64,000 bases of DNA from contig PYIU01000009.1 of the NCBI GenBank assembly GCA_003415625.1, forward strand, positions 2,604,001 through 2,668,000. The letters run 5' to 3'. This stretch comes from Aquanectria penicillioides (lineage: Eukaryota; Ascomycota; Sordariomycetes; Hypocreales; Nectriaceae). The notes beneath the pieces are model-generated. The model saw only the letters and a program-made list of their open reading frames with translations, was not told the origin of the DNA and searched no databases. A program made the position numbers and the translations under genes. Below are positions 42,279 through 54,265 of this stretch, piece by piece. Position 1 is the stretch's first letter. The number at the start of each line of letters is the position of its first letter.

Positions 42279-43967
42279 ATGGCAGAAGCTCTCGCAATAA
42301 TTCCTCTTTGTTTGGAAGCGAATGCGAAAATATTTTCAAGCAATCATTAGCAGATAAGTAGTTTGATTCGATCATAGAATCCTTCAAGTCCGATCTTTCA
42401 TCCTAGGCCACGCCGCGACACAAATAGAACGCTTGGTCAGTTTCCTCCGATCCTGGCCAGGTTGTTGACGTTAGTGTGCACGAAATTGGACGAATTCGAA
42501 ACTGTTTTCGACAAGTTCGATTCTCCTGACCCACAAGGGAAAGGAGTAATTTGTCCCATCCAAGAATTGCATGCACGCAATAATTGACGGAGTAAGGGTG
42601 GTTCTCGAGCTCATCCCATACGCCACCGATCCGTGACAATCATAAACAAAAATGCGCTTAAAGAACAGCCCCAGGCTCTCAAAGCTTAATACAAGACTTG
42701 CGAGAAGTTCGAAAATTTTGTAGCGGAAAATCAATGACAATGTCAAAGACACAGCCAAGCTCAATATGTTTACCGGCCGACTACACGCAAACACGGGACG
42801 CGTCTATATCTTTCCACCAAGCAATTACCGAAAAGCGGTATTGCTCCGAATCCGATCATGTTGAACACACGAAGGGTTTAGCTTTGTGGTGCGAGGACGG
42901 TAAGGCACGGCCTTGTCTTGATGTCTTCATTCAAAGCAAATGTGAATTGAAAACCACTCAAACGTAGGTGCCGCAGGAGTGCACAAGGAACACGTATTCT
43001 GACTTACTTGATAAGCAATTAATGCGATTTTGCATTCGTTCGAGCGAAAAGGGCCTACGCACGCCAGAATCTATACCGAGTGAAAATTCAATCCCTGAGA
43101 AAAAGAAAAGGGCGAGCTTTGAGGATTAGGTAGAACTCGAAATCCCACGGAGAGATTACGCGTTTGAAAGAAGTTTGACACCACCATCGAGCCAAATATT
43201 CTTGTTTGATGTCTCAAAAATGCCTGCAAACGGGGTGGTTGAAAAGGTTGATATATGTTCACACTTGCTGGACTCACGTAATTCCATGAGGACCGGCCTG
43301 GACTCTAGTATCTTGAACATCAATGGCGACAGGTTCACCCACCGTTTTTCCCCAGGACATAATCAATGTCACCTGCTCAACAATAATGGGGGAGAACTGG
43401 CGCAGTTGACCAAATTATTCGACCAACAACTGAATGATCTACTGCTCCTTGACTCAACACGCCTCGAGTTAGCTGCCATGTTAGTCAACACCACCCTACG
43501 GTTTTACTCAACCTTTTGGTGGCCAGCAAACTGGACCCCACAGTCCATGTATTACATTCAACGAAATGGGGAGCGTCTTAGCGACTCACTCAAGACACTG
43601 CACGTTAACTCTGTGGCGTATTCACCTCCAGGCCCGTCCGAGTCTGCCATAGATCCCATTGTCAAAAAAAATTGATCAGGGATGGCATCCATAACCTTGC
43701 ACTTTGGAGTCTAGGAGTTACCTTGCTGCAAATCGGCATTTGGCAACAGCTTGATGTATACGATCATGAAGTGGTTAGGAATCACGCAAGACGCCCGAGC
43801 CAGCTAGGTGGTCGATACAAAAAAAACTTATACAGCAGCTCATCAACTGTGATTTTGGGGTAGGCAAGTACTCATTGGAGGACTACTCAGTCCGAAATGA
43901 GGTCTACAAGGTGGTGTTGAAACAAATAGAAGGGGAGATAAAGGCGCTTAAGGAAATGAATCTTTGA
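42279..43967 (+). pseudogene. DUF7580-type fungal protein, broken in several places
   Basis: A plausible start, MAEALAIIPLCLEA at 42279, is typical of fungal NLR-associated and kinase-like proteins. Pieces of one protein then follow on the plus strand in changing frames: LARLLTLVCTKLDEF near 42450, KEQPQALKA then LIQDLREVRKF (one base missing near 42685), a segment to 42967, then 43175-43675 with RFYSTFWWPANWTPQSMYYI, then LALWSLGVTLLQIG and finally NCDFGVGKYSLEDY to TGA at 43965-43967. This order matches the fungal DUF7580 family. Two breaks in the second half lie exactly at A8 runs (43664-43671, 43819-43826), and one added A repairs each. The first half has more stops than homopolymer errors explain, so I lean to a pseudogene. 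Function of the family is unknown. Confidence 0.5.
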
Positions 43968-44240
43968 CGGTCGAATGGGAAGATCCAAATATGATGCGAA
44001 TTCGAACCGACTATTTTGGTCCCATTATCCTGTGATCCCTGCATGATCCCCAACTTTATCTGGCAAGTTTAGGCATGTCTTGTCAGAACAGCTCAAGGCT
44101 TGCTGACATCTTTTTACCAGAATTGGGTTCTTAGCTGACACCGACCCTCTTAGCTGCATGTCACTTGCGTCGCATTATATGATGTTGGGGGCCAAAACAA
44201 AGCGCTATATAGATCGCACTTGGTCTTCTCGAATTCTGCT

Positions 44241-46581
44241 ATGAACATCCCAATTCCAATGTCCGACATCGAGCTTACAAAACTTTGCGCCACCTGCTCC
44301 GGCATCTTCACCGGAAGGTGGGCTCCGCTGTTGGCAGGGTGGAAACGAGATCGCCGAGAGCCTCTCAACCCATGGGAGAAGGAACCAGCTTTTGGTACAG
44401 CCTATGAACATGGCATGGAACCATATATTCACGGATTTACTCCCGGACATTCCGCTCCTCCAACACTCTCATATCCACACCATACTATCGCTGAACTGAG
44501 GGTCTCGGCAGCCAATTGTCCATTATGCAGAATGGTGGAGCTTTTCTTTGATGCGCCAGAAGGGTTAAACAATGCCCTCATCGACTACATGGATGGCAGG
44601 AAGCCGGTAGGAAAAGACAGATGGAGCGCCGAAGAAATAGAAAAAGCTCGAGGATACGTTTTCCAGTCCACCGAGAAAGGCAAACAGAGCAAGTTGATCT
44701 TCCGGTACCAGGTTCATGAGCACTGGGAAGACACCAGAGATAAGCGAATAAACCCAAAAATTGGAGAACGAGAGGGGAATTTAAAGGACGTCCATTTGGA
44801 ATTATACGGTACGCGGAACCTCAGGTTTCGAGAATTCAACTAATTGGCATCAAGATCTCGACGACGAAAAGAACAAGTGCCTGGTAGATTGGAAGGATCT
44901 TGGAAGCACCCTGGAGAGAGTGTCCAAATGGCTTGCAGATGACGGGGATTTCCAAAAACATATACCCAATATTCTCCCGAGGGACCTTCCAACCAGACTC
45001 CTTTCCATCACGAATGGATCTCAAGGGCCAACTGTTAAGCTGATCAACTCGAAGGACATGGGCCTGGATATGCACACACCATACATTGCTCTCAGCCACA
45101 GCTGGGGCAAGTCGATGCCTCTGAAGCTCACTCAAAGTTGCCTTTCAGAGTTTTCGACCAAGGGAGTTCCATTCGGGAACCTACCGAGAACGTTCCAGGA
45201 TGCCGTGAAGCTAACTTTGGATATCGGCCAGGCCTATATCTGGATTGATTCGCTGTGCATCATTCAAGACTCTGCCTCCGACTGGCTGTATGAGGCTCAG
45301 CGTATGTCCATTGTGTATACCTTCAGCTACCTCACAATTGCAGCGTCAGCGTCCATCAGCACAACTACTGGTCTGACACCAATCAGTCCCCGACCTCGCA
45401 CAGTCATCGTTCGCCCGACATGGCAAGGTCTCATCAACGATTTTGGAGTGATGCCACAAAAGACATATCGTATCAATGACAAGCATCTGACCAGCTTCTA
45501 CCACGCCATCCCTGCGGCACCGCTCAACCAGCGCGGTTGGACCTACCAGGAATACACTCTTTCGCCTCGCGTTTTGCACTGCACCGAAGGCGAATGGTGG
45601 TGGAATAGCATCTCTTCCCCGTCCATTCATCGCGAATCGTCTTCAAAACCCCATCCTTTCTTCACTGGCCCGGCTTCCATATCTTGGCCAGATAGCAGGT
45701 GTCTGTACGATGTCAAGCCAGCGTCACACCCCGGGGGACAGCCCATCTGGCTTTGGGACTCGTTGATCAGTCAGTACAACCAGCGCGCCCTGACAAAGAG
45801 ACGGGACAAGATGGTGGCATTCAACGCAGTGGCGGAGATATTTGGAAGAATGCACAATTTCCCAGTTGAAAACCCGAACGAGTATGTCGCTGGATGTTGG
45901 AGGAGCTTTTTGCCGCTGGGATTGCATTGGATGGCTGCCGAGCGAGCGGAGCGATACGTCATGAAGCCCGGAGAAGAGGATGAAAAGTATGTCATTCCTT
46001 CATGGTCTTGGGCCTCTATTAATGGCCTCGTCCGATGGAGCCCTGATAGGCTTGGGGATGGGAATCACGACCAAATGGTGGCAGGGATGCCCACGGTCGT
46101 GGATGTCGCCGTCACGACCGAAGGCGGCCCGTTTGGCCCAGTCACTGGCGGCTACATCATTCTCAATGGCCCTCTATATAGGCTCCGAGCGAATAAAGAG
46201 GTGCGCATCATAAAAAACGGCGCATGGTTTCGCAAGTATGCCCTCGTGGCGACGGATGGTACAGAGTTGAAAAACGACATGGGCCAAACGTTTATTCTGG
46301 ACAGCTGGGCTGAAAGAATAGACACGTGGGCCACAGATCGGCATATTTACGGCGCCATCCTAGGAGAAAACAAGGCTTCGAGCGCGTTTGTGATTCTGCT
46401 AGAGAGGATCAAGGGCGGTGATGATGGGCTCTACAGGAGGATCGGCTCGACAAATCTCGGTTGGGATGGGTCTGTGGCGCTGATGAAGGAAGTGAAAGAC
46501 GGCGGGCTGGAGATTTTGACAAAGGAAGAGTACATGGATAAGGATGATGAATCAGGGCATTGCACATACAAAATTATATAA
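44241..46581 (+). CDS. HET-domain protein, frame break near 44830
   Basis: The first frame (ATG 44241) runs to TAA near 44844 and the second continues to 46581; together they read as one heterokaryon-incompatibility protein of about 780 residues. The N-terminal part has the cysteine pairs typical of these proteins (LCATCSGIF, NCPLCRMVE). The HET domain (PF06985) follows with YIALSHSWG, LPRTFQDAVKLTLDIG, YIWIDSLCIIQDS and LTIAASAS, then QRGWTYQEYTLSPRVLHC and a C-terminal region with IPSWSWASI. HET proteins act in non-self recognition between fungal individuals and can trigger cell death when partners differ. The two frames differ by +1 (one base extra or two missing) between LRFR and ENSTNWHQD, and no intron of usable size fits. 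Given other indels in this window, a sequencing error is likely; recent inactivation is the alternative. Confidence 0.85.
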
Positions 46582-46649
46582 GTATCCGGTTGTACTTTAT
46601 ACCAATACCCGCTTCTATGGCCGAATGCTGTTCTACGTGTAATCTAATC

Positions 46650-49121
46650 TTATACGATTCGCAACACTTGCTTCTCCTCATGGTATCTCTGTTCCGCACG
46701 ACGACGCCAACTGTCGGGCGACGTCCACTTCCATGTCACATCGCGCCCGCGATATAGCCCTAATCTCCTAAACGTGTTGGGTGACGATCGGTCTCTCACC
46801 AACACCATATACCAGTCTCTCTTGTCAATTCTTGCAAGCCTCAGACAGAGTACCGTTTCTCCGTCAACATCCTCTGGGTGATCCGGGTACAGTGTTGATT
46901 CGCAGCCATCATGGTCCCAGACGAGTTGATAGTAGAGCTGGACTGTCGTGTCATCGGTGGTCCAGCTTATTCTCCTCTCTGAACGGCGCACGCGAATGGA
47001 TGCGGACGAAACCCAGCCTGAAAGTGTCAAAACTGCTGATGACACTGGACCGGTCCTTTGAAAACCTGCTAAAACGCAGTCGACATCAAAAACAGTGGCG
47101 TATATCTCATCCAGCTCCTCTCGCGCCCATCCCAACAAGGTCTTTTGTTTGTACGAGATCTCGTACGTCACAGACGCCCAGGACCAGCTGGGTGCGCGCC
47201 ATGCCTTCGGCCGGCCTCGGGTCTGCACGTTTACAGCTTTGCAGGTCCATAACAATCCCTCAATCATGTTGCTACGCCACATGCCAGCCATGTACTCGTC
47301 CTCAAGTAGCCCGGATATCCGGCTCGCAAGACCTGCCAATGCGGGGAAAACGTCGGTCTCGTGTGTGAGATTTCCCATCAGGTTCGAATATCGTTCGACA
47401 ATGGCGTACCAAAGTGCCCGCAATTGTGCTGGAGTCACATCGGTCGTCTTGATTGACTGGCTGCTAACAAGCCTTCGAAACGCAATGTCGTCAGAGGTTT
47501 TGTCACGGCTCTGGCCGCAGTCGCAAAACACGCCAGTACGACACTCCCATACGAGTTCTCTTTTTGCAAAGTGAAGCATCCTCGGAGAGAGGAGACGTTC
47601 TTGAAATACCCAGGCCCGGGTAAGAAGCGGCCATTCGTCCTCGTCGTGCTGTTCAGGGCTTGGGATATCCCAGTGTCCGACTCCCCCTTTGCCGGTATAT
47701 TCTAGACGCACATAGATGTCCTCTGAGATTCCATGGCCTATTTCATCTGCGGGAATTCGTTTCAAGAGGACTTGTGGGCGCTCAGACTCTGGGTGCAGGC
47801 CTTCCTCGTGTCCATTTGCCCTGGTGGCCGCAATCGTCAGAAAGGAGTTTTCATAGATTGTTGCCATTTTTGGGAACTGTGTCTGCCATTCATCCGTAGA
47901 GTCTTGCACAATGCAGAGCGAGTCCACCCAGAAGTATCGGATTGAGAGCCGGCGGCACATAGAAACGGCATCTTGAAAGGTTTTCGGCAGCGCTGCCATA
48001 GGAATTCCGTGCATGAAAGCGTCCTTGTTAGCCTTTAGCGTGCGTAAAGGCTGAACAGAACCCCAACGATGGCTCAGGCATGCGTAATATCCTAGTTCAT
48101 TATGTGTATCCATTAGTTTAATCGGAGAGTCGGGAGCATCACCTAGGTCGAGCACTCTGTCCGGCAACGGCGTCGGCTGATCCTTGCGGCAATGTTCATG
48201 TTCAGTGGTGCAATTCATGATCCATGACAACACTCGGTGCGTGGTAGCTTCTGACTTTGTATCGTCGACAGCAGCTCTTGGGGTGGAGATTAATGGAATG
48301 CCAGGTCCTTTGCCCAGACAATAAAACGTCATGCTGGGCCAGGTAGCGACCAGGTTTCGCAGTTCAACTGTGATGGATTTCGTATACTTGTCCCAGACCA
48401 AGGTAATCTCGTCTCTTGGGCTATAGCGCTTCCACTGGAAGAAGAAAGGATCTGACGAATTGGCTGGTGGGTAGAAGCGACGGACTCCAGCCAGCAATGT
48501 AGCGCAAATGACGCAACTTCTCGAAGTATTCACAAGCTCATAGAATGGGATACTGTAATCCCCTCTCAAACTGCTCGATCTCCCGCCATTTAGATCATTG
48601 CAGACCAGTCAAGGAACTCGACGGTGGCTCCGTGACTCGCGCCAGCGTCGGGGCTGGTGAAGGAGCCAGACAACGCCACGGTAGAACGAGAGGAGGCTTG
48701 AAAAGGAGGACTGTAGGTCGCGAGTAGTGCTCTGCAGTTGTTTCGAGATAATCCATCTCGGTATCCTCCTCGCATATGCGCGCCCCCATTTTCGCACGGC
48801 AAATGAATGGATCACACCCAAAACATATGTGAATATGCACCTGGTAATGAAGGTGAGGACGAGGACGGGAATCGCTTGGAAGACAAAATGGACCTCGTTG
48901 GCAATGTTCGGCCAGTACTTGTAGTATAGATAGATGACTACCCAGAATGGGGTAATTTGGACGACAAGGACTAAGGAAAAGCCCGCCCAGTAGCAGAGCA
49001 GGCTGTACACTGCTTTGATGAGCGTTCGCAGGGCTTCTTGAACGGCCTCAAGGACGATTGAGATGAGAAGCCGCCGGTTCCTTTGGCGTCGAAGCCCTTC
49101 CGAGTAGTCAAATGGATCCAT
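46650..49121 (-). CDS. Membrane-anchored HET-domain protein with one in-frame TGA (48611-48609)
   Basis: On the minus strand a 170-residue frame from ATG 49121 (MDPFDYSEGLRRQRNRR) and the HET frame ending at 46650 are in the same phase, separated only by one TGA followed by CTG. Read through, the protein is 823 residues. Residues 20-120 hold at least two strong transmembrane segments (FSLVLVVQITPFWVVIYLYY, AIPVLVLTFITRCIFTYVLGV). After the TGA come the cysteine region (LVCNDLNGG, CVICATLLAGV), the HET domain (YYACLSHRWG, LPKTFQDAVSMCRRL, FWVDSLCIVQDS) and a C-terminal half with AWVFQERLLSPRMLHF and APSWSWASV. The HET half has no usable ATG near its start, which argues for one gene. The TGA may be a TGG-to-TGA change or error, a leaky stop, or a recent null allele. 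Confidence 0.75.
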
Positions 49122-49781
49122 TCCGACAATCTAGCGCATAGCCCAGCTATCAGCCTCCGTGCGGTTTCATTGCAGTATTGGTGCTGGCATAAGCTGTAAA
49201 TGTAGTGTTAGTGTATGATCCTGGATGAGACAGACCTGTGCGGCTGAGCCGCTACAAAGCTGCGCCTCCTTTATTAGCGACTTGCAGTTGCCACCCAGTT
49301 TCAGAGAAGATCAATGATTGACCTGTTCTGCCTCATTATCACCACCAGCCCAGACGCCTTGCTGTGTTCATTTAGCAATGCTATCGAAAGGTGAGGGTTT
49401 CATCAATAGCACACACCATTCCTAGGATGGGACGCAACACAGATCTTAGTTGAAGAGTTACGGCTACGAACATCGAACACATTTAAAAAATAGATAAAAT
49501 AGACCAAAAACGCAGAATACATAAAACTCTACCATTCATGTTCAAGCTGGTCTGACATCAACCGTGACCTACCCTGGAGCCTTGGAAATTCGAGATCGCA
49601 CACTGGCGCAAAAAATCTGCCCCACCAAGATTTTCAGATCTCGGCATTTTGGAGGGGCAGACAAGGATTGAGCACATCTACCTTGCAGCATTTGACCGAG
49701 CAGCGACTGACTCACAGGTTGCTTCTGTACCCGAACAACAGAGAACCAGAAGAGAGACCTCAGACTCGCGTCCCCGCAGCC
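49122..49781. other. Divergent intergenic region
   Basis: About 660 bases between the outward-facing HET and ELP3 genes, the right boundary of the accessory block. The last 130 bases are probably ELP3 5' UTR. No recognised element. Confidence 0.4.
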
Positions 49782-51505
49782 ATGGCAACGGCTACGATGA
49801 TGGCTACGGTCACGGCCAAGAAGAAAGGCGGCGCTGACCTCGCTCCCGAGAGCGAGCGTTTCCTACGATGCTGCGCCGACGTCGCAAACGCCCTGATCGA
49901 GGATCATGAAGCCTCCAAGGCTGGACGCACCTCGAGGGACATCAACTTGAACACCCTGCGAAACAAGCTCTCCAAGAAGCACAAGCTCATGAACATCCCG
50001 CCCCTCACGGCCATCATCGCCTCCATCCCCGAACACTACAAGAAATACATCCTGCCCAAGCTCATTGCGAAGCCGATTCGAACCTCTTCGGGCATTGCAG
50101 TCGTGGCCGTCATGTGCAAGCCCCATCGATGCCCTCACATCGCCTACACTGGCAACATATGCGTCTACTGCCCCGGCGGCCCCGACTCCGACTTTGAATA
50201 CAGCACGCAGTCCTATACCGGATACGAGCCGACGTCGATGCGAGCCATCCGTGCCCGATATGACCCCTTCGAGCAGGCCCGAGGCCGAGTCGACCAGCTC
50301 AAGTCGCTGGGCCACTCCGTCGACAAGGTCGAGTACATCATCATGGGCGGCACCTTCATGTCGCTGCCTGAGTCATACCGAAACGAGTTCATCGCCCAGC
50401 TTCACAACGCCCTGAGCGGATATCAGACAAGCAGCGTGGACGAGGCTGTCGAGGCAGGCGAGATGAGCAACGTGAAGTGCGTTGGCATCACCATCGAGAC
50501 CCGACCTGATTACTGCCTGCAGCCCCATCTTTCCGACATGTTGAGATATGGCTGCACCCGTCTGGAGATTGGAGTCCAGTCGCTGTACGAGGACGTAGCC
50601 CGAGACACAAACCGAGGCCACACGGTTGCAGCAGTCGCAGAGACCTTTTGCCTCGCCAAGGACGCTGGTTACAAGGTGGTCAGCCACATGATGCCTGATC
50701 TGCCAAACGTCGGCATGGAGCGCGACGTAGACCAGTTCAGAGAGTACTTTGAGAACCCGGCATTCAGAACCGACGGTCTCAAGATTTACCCCACGCTTGT
50801 CATCCGTGGCACTGGTCTGTACGAGCTCTGGCGAACGGGACGGTACCAGAACTACACCCCGAACGGTCTAATCGACCTGGTTGCTAGAATTTTGGCCCTG
50901 ATCCCCCTTGGACCCGAATTTACCGTGTACAGCGAGATATCCCCATGCCTCTGGTCACCTCTGGCGTTGAGAACGGAAACCTGCGAGAGCTGGCCTTGGC
51001 CCGCATGAAAGACTTTGGAACCACCTGCCGAGATGTGCGAACTCGAGAGGTCGGCGTCAACGAAATCAAGAACAAGATCAGGCCCAACCAGATCGAGCTT
51101 GTGCGAAGAGACTATGCGGCCAACGGCGGCTGGGAAACCTTCCTCGCCTACGAGGACCCCAAGCAAGACATCCTGGTCGCTCTCCTGCGACTGCGAAAGT
51201 GTACGGAAAAGTACACGTTCCGAGAGGAACTCACCGGCCAGCCTACCAGCATGGTGCGAGAGCTTCACGTCTACGGCACCGCTGTGCCTGTCCACGCCCG
51301 CGACCCTCGCAAGTTCCAGCACCAGGGTTTCGGAACGCTGCTGATGGAGGAGGCGGAGAGGATCGCGAGGGAGGAGCACGGCAGCGACAAGCTCAGCGTC
51401 ATCTCCGGAGTCGGTGTGAGAAGTTACTACAAGAAGCTCGGATTCTGGTTGGACGGGCCCTACATGAGCAAGTGGCTTGATGGCCGGCCGCAGGAAGCTC
51501 AATGA
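49782..51505 (+). CDS. ELP3: Elongator complex catalytic subunit Elp3 (one-base break at a C5 run)
   Basis: A single exon with ATG at 49782 encodes Elp3, the radical-SAM and acetyltransferase subunit of Elongator, which modifies wobble uridines in tRNA anticodons (cm5U branch). Visible: basic N-terminus, the Fe-S motif C117-x9-C127-x2-C130, the core with [27 protein letters not shown] and [10 protein letters not shown], then the C-terminal GNAT domain with [15 protein letters not shown] and the end motif [18 protein letters not shown]. The frame breaks at the C5 run 50903-50907: after ALIP it would end in about 25 wrong residues, while one added C gives [17 protein letters not shown], the universally conserved Elp3 sequence, and leads to 574 residues. 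I judge it a sequencing error in an intact gene. The gene is intronless. Confidence 0.95.
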
Positions 51506-51794
51506 TGAACGGCAATGTTCGATGAAATGGCGGGGATGCTGAGAACCTGGAAATACCTCATGGCAAGGAAAAGGTGATTTATAGAAAGGCGCAATTCGGG
51601 ATTGGGTATCACGGCGAGTGAATATAAAATACTATGATGATGTATGCAAGTCAATCTAGTGGCTGTATCACATCGCGGCGCTTCTGCGTGTGCAGGGATT
51701 GTCTGGTTGGTGAAGGCTCCGCCACATATTGCTTGGCCATTGTAGACGTGCAGACGACTTGCCCCTCCCATCACCACATGGAGAAAGCGCCGTC

Positions 51795-53826
51795 ATGGCC
51801 CAAGAAAGACTCCCAATATACTGCGTTTCACAGCCGCGATGTCGACTCTGCCAGCTGCCGCTCTACCATGGCGATCGGGTCGTTGTCAGTGCGTGGGCTC
51901 ATGGAGCCTCCAATGGAAGTCTTGGCTGACTTGCGTCTGCAGTGGTTGGACGTGAAAAGTTCACGCCCGAATTCTCATTTAACAGAAACTGGGCATCACG
52001 CATTGGACATGTTGGCGGCTACGAGATCCACGTGTGGCTCCGAGGCGGCTGCTTCTACCATTCGTCATCCGCACCTTGCTTTCACGCGCGGTGCGAGGCG
52101 TTTCGCCTGTACGAAATCACGCCCACGTTTCTCGAAGCAACTCGCTACACCTTCCAGCCGCCTGTTCGCGAGGTGAAACGGAGGGTCGAACGCACACGGC
52201 GCCTTCTCGTGCGCAACTTGAGAAACATGTACTCGCAAGCCAGGTTTCCCGACGAGGTGTGGATGATGATCTCGTCATATCTCGTCCGGGAATGTCTCTT
52301 GATCACAAGCCAAGTACAGGAGCAGCAGGCGTGCTCGTCCAGAGACCGGATGCGGCTTTCCTTGGGTATCTACGCAAGCTACACCATGATAGACGGCATT
52401 CAATATGTCAGACGGCTGCGCAATGCCGACCCGTGGGAGGTAGAAGAAGACGAACGGCTTATTCTTGACGAGGACAATGCGAGGCATGTCAAGAAGATAT
52501 ACCTAGCTGAAGACCATCTCGGCATCAGGCAGGTGCGGTTTATAATGTCGGAGAATTCGCCACCGAGTACAGATCTGCCGGGTGTGTTGTGGAGATGCGT
52601 CCCTAGTTTGTGGTCCTTTGAAGGATTGGATGCGTCGGGCGATGTGAGCACAATTTGCACATGGAGATTCACAAGACTAACCTCGCCCAGGGCCAAAAGC
52701 TCCGAGATTTAACTATTCAGACCGCGCCTACCTTCCTTGATGCGTACGACTCTGATACGCACGAATTCGGACAGTCTTCTAGGTTCCCATCCGGAATTCA
52801 GACGACTATGGCAAGCGATCTGCCTATTAGTTGGCCCACGCAAAATCACCCAGCTGATATATTTGATCTCGAGACCTTTCGGCATCCAGCCGAATACCTC
52901 AGATCTTTACGGATGACTTATTTCGATTGCAATGCTCCGGGGACAACCGGTTACAGCGTGGCCATGAACAGCTGTCCTAGGCTTGTTACCATACACGACC
53001 ATGGGCCAAAGGATGACCTCAAGTTTTACGAGGATGCCGCCACCTTCCCCGACACCCTGTTTTGGATATACATGCCCATTGATCCTGGAGAATACGTGAC
53101 AAGCATCTCCAGATTGTACCATGAACGGCCCTTTTCTTACATTGGTGTGATAGAAGGATTTGTGGTCAGCACCTCAGTCCTTCCTGATTAGACCTAGTTG
53201 ACATATCCGCATAGTTTACCACGAATCGAGGTCGGACTACCATTTTTGCTTGCCATAACCGACGGACGTGTTCGTCGTTTCAATTCTACTCATCTCAAGG
53301 AAGCCAGTCCCGCATTTACTTCAATGCGTGGGATTCTGCTCCGCAGAGACAGATTCAGTACATGGCACTTGAAAGCCCCGAAATCCCTATTCCGGTTGAT
53401 GAGCCGGACGACATCCGCATGGCAGTACAGATGGACCGTTCGCAGCATGAATCGTGCTTCATGACTGCCTGCTCCATGTTTCGAGTGTCGGAGATGACGC
53501 TCTGCAGGAACTCGGTAGCTGGTGGGAGACCAATCGTTGGGATGCTGCTTCGCCATGAAAACGGCCACATGGATTCCTTAGGGCAGTTTCGATTCGATTT
53601 CGAGATGGAGGTCCTACCAGTGAAAAAAGATTCTACGTTGCATATCGGAAGCATAAAGTCGTGGGAGGGTCACCACCAAGTCTTGGAAGTCAGGCTATCC
53701 CCCCCAAACGAGGACGGTAAATTAAGCTGGATTCAGATTCCTTGGGAGGGAAGGCTGGAGTGGTGGTTTTCTTACAACCAGAATATTATTTTTCATCGTG
53801 ACAGTGAAGTATGTAGCTCACTGTAG
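51795..53826 (+). CDS. F-box-like fungal hypothetical protein (one frame break near 53280)
   Basis: Model: exons 51795-51888, 51943-52643, 52691 to about 53161, and about 53231 to 53826. The first two introns (54 and 47 nt) are well supported; the third is approximate, and a one-base frame shift lies near 53277-53300 after GRVRRF. The N-terminus has RCRLCQLPLYHGDRVV, a short Cys motif common at the start of fungal F-box-like proteins. Residues about 130-150 read ARFPDEVWMMISSYLVREC, a typical F-box (LPxEVW..I) that would recruit Skp1. The rest is beta-rich and has no repeat I can name. Such proteins may act as substrate receptors of SCF ubiquitin ligases; no substrate is suggested. The last 150 residues (IYFNAWDSAPQRQIQYMAL onward) seem intact. 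Confidence 0.6.
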
Positions 53827-54265
53827 CGAAGACGGCGATTCTAACTACATCGCGGTGGAGTAATACACCGTGAAGCCATTTTGGGCACTAATTTCCTTCC
53901 GTGTTACAATTATCTTTAATAATCAAGATTGATTGAATCAATTTGGGGCATCCGAAATCCGGAATACGGTCGATGAAAGATTGTAAGGTTTGCTTAATTA
54001 AGGCATGACTCGATACCTTCGTCAGCAACCTGCGTTTAGTAAAAATAAAGTGAACAATATTTCAAGTCAAGCCACGAAGTTACATCAAACATTATCACTG
54101 GGGCAAGTTTGGTATGCAGACCCATCGCCGCTATCATTTCCTCGTTGGGAATGCCGCGGGGTTACTGATAGTCTTGCATGGTCTCGGCACATCGCTGCTC
54201 CGCTCTCGAATTCATCAACACCGACCAAAATCATTCATGCATTATTGAGCTAGACCACCCCCGAT
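53827..54265. other. Intergenic region, no gene seen
   Basis: About 440 AT-rich bases between two same-strand genes. No element recognised. Confidence 0.4.

Noticed and set aside
48609..49121. Independent 170-residue membrane protein gene
   Set aside because: It is in the same phase as the HET frame, which itself lacks a start; a single gene with one TGA explains both better, although a separate gene cannot be excluded.
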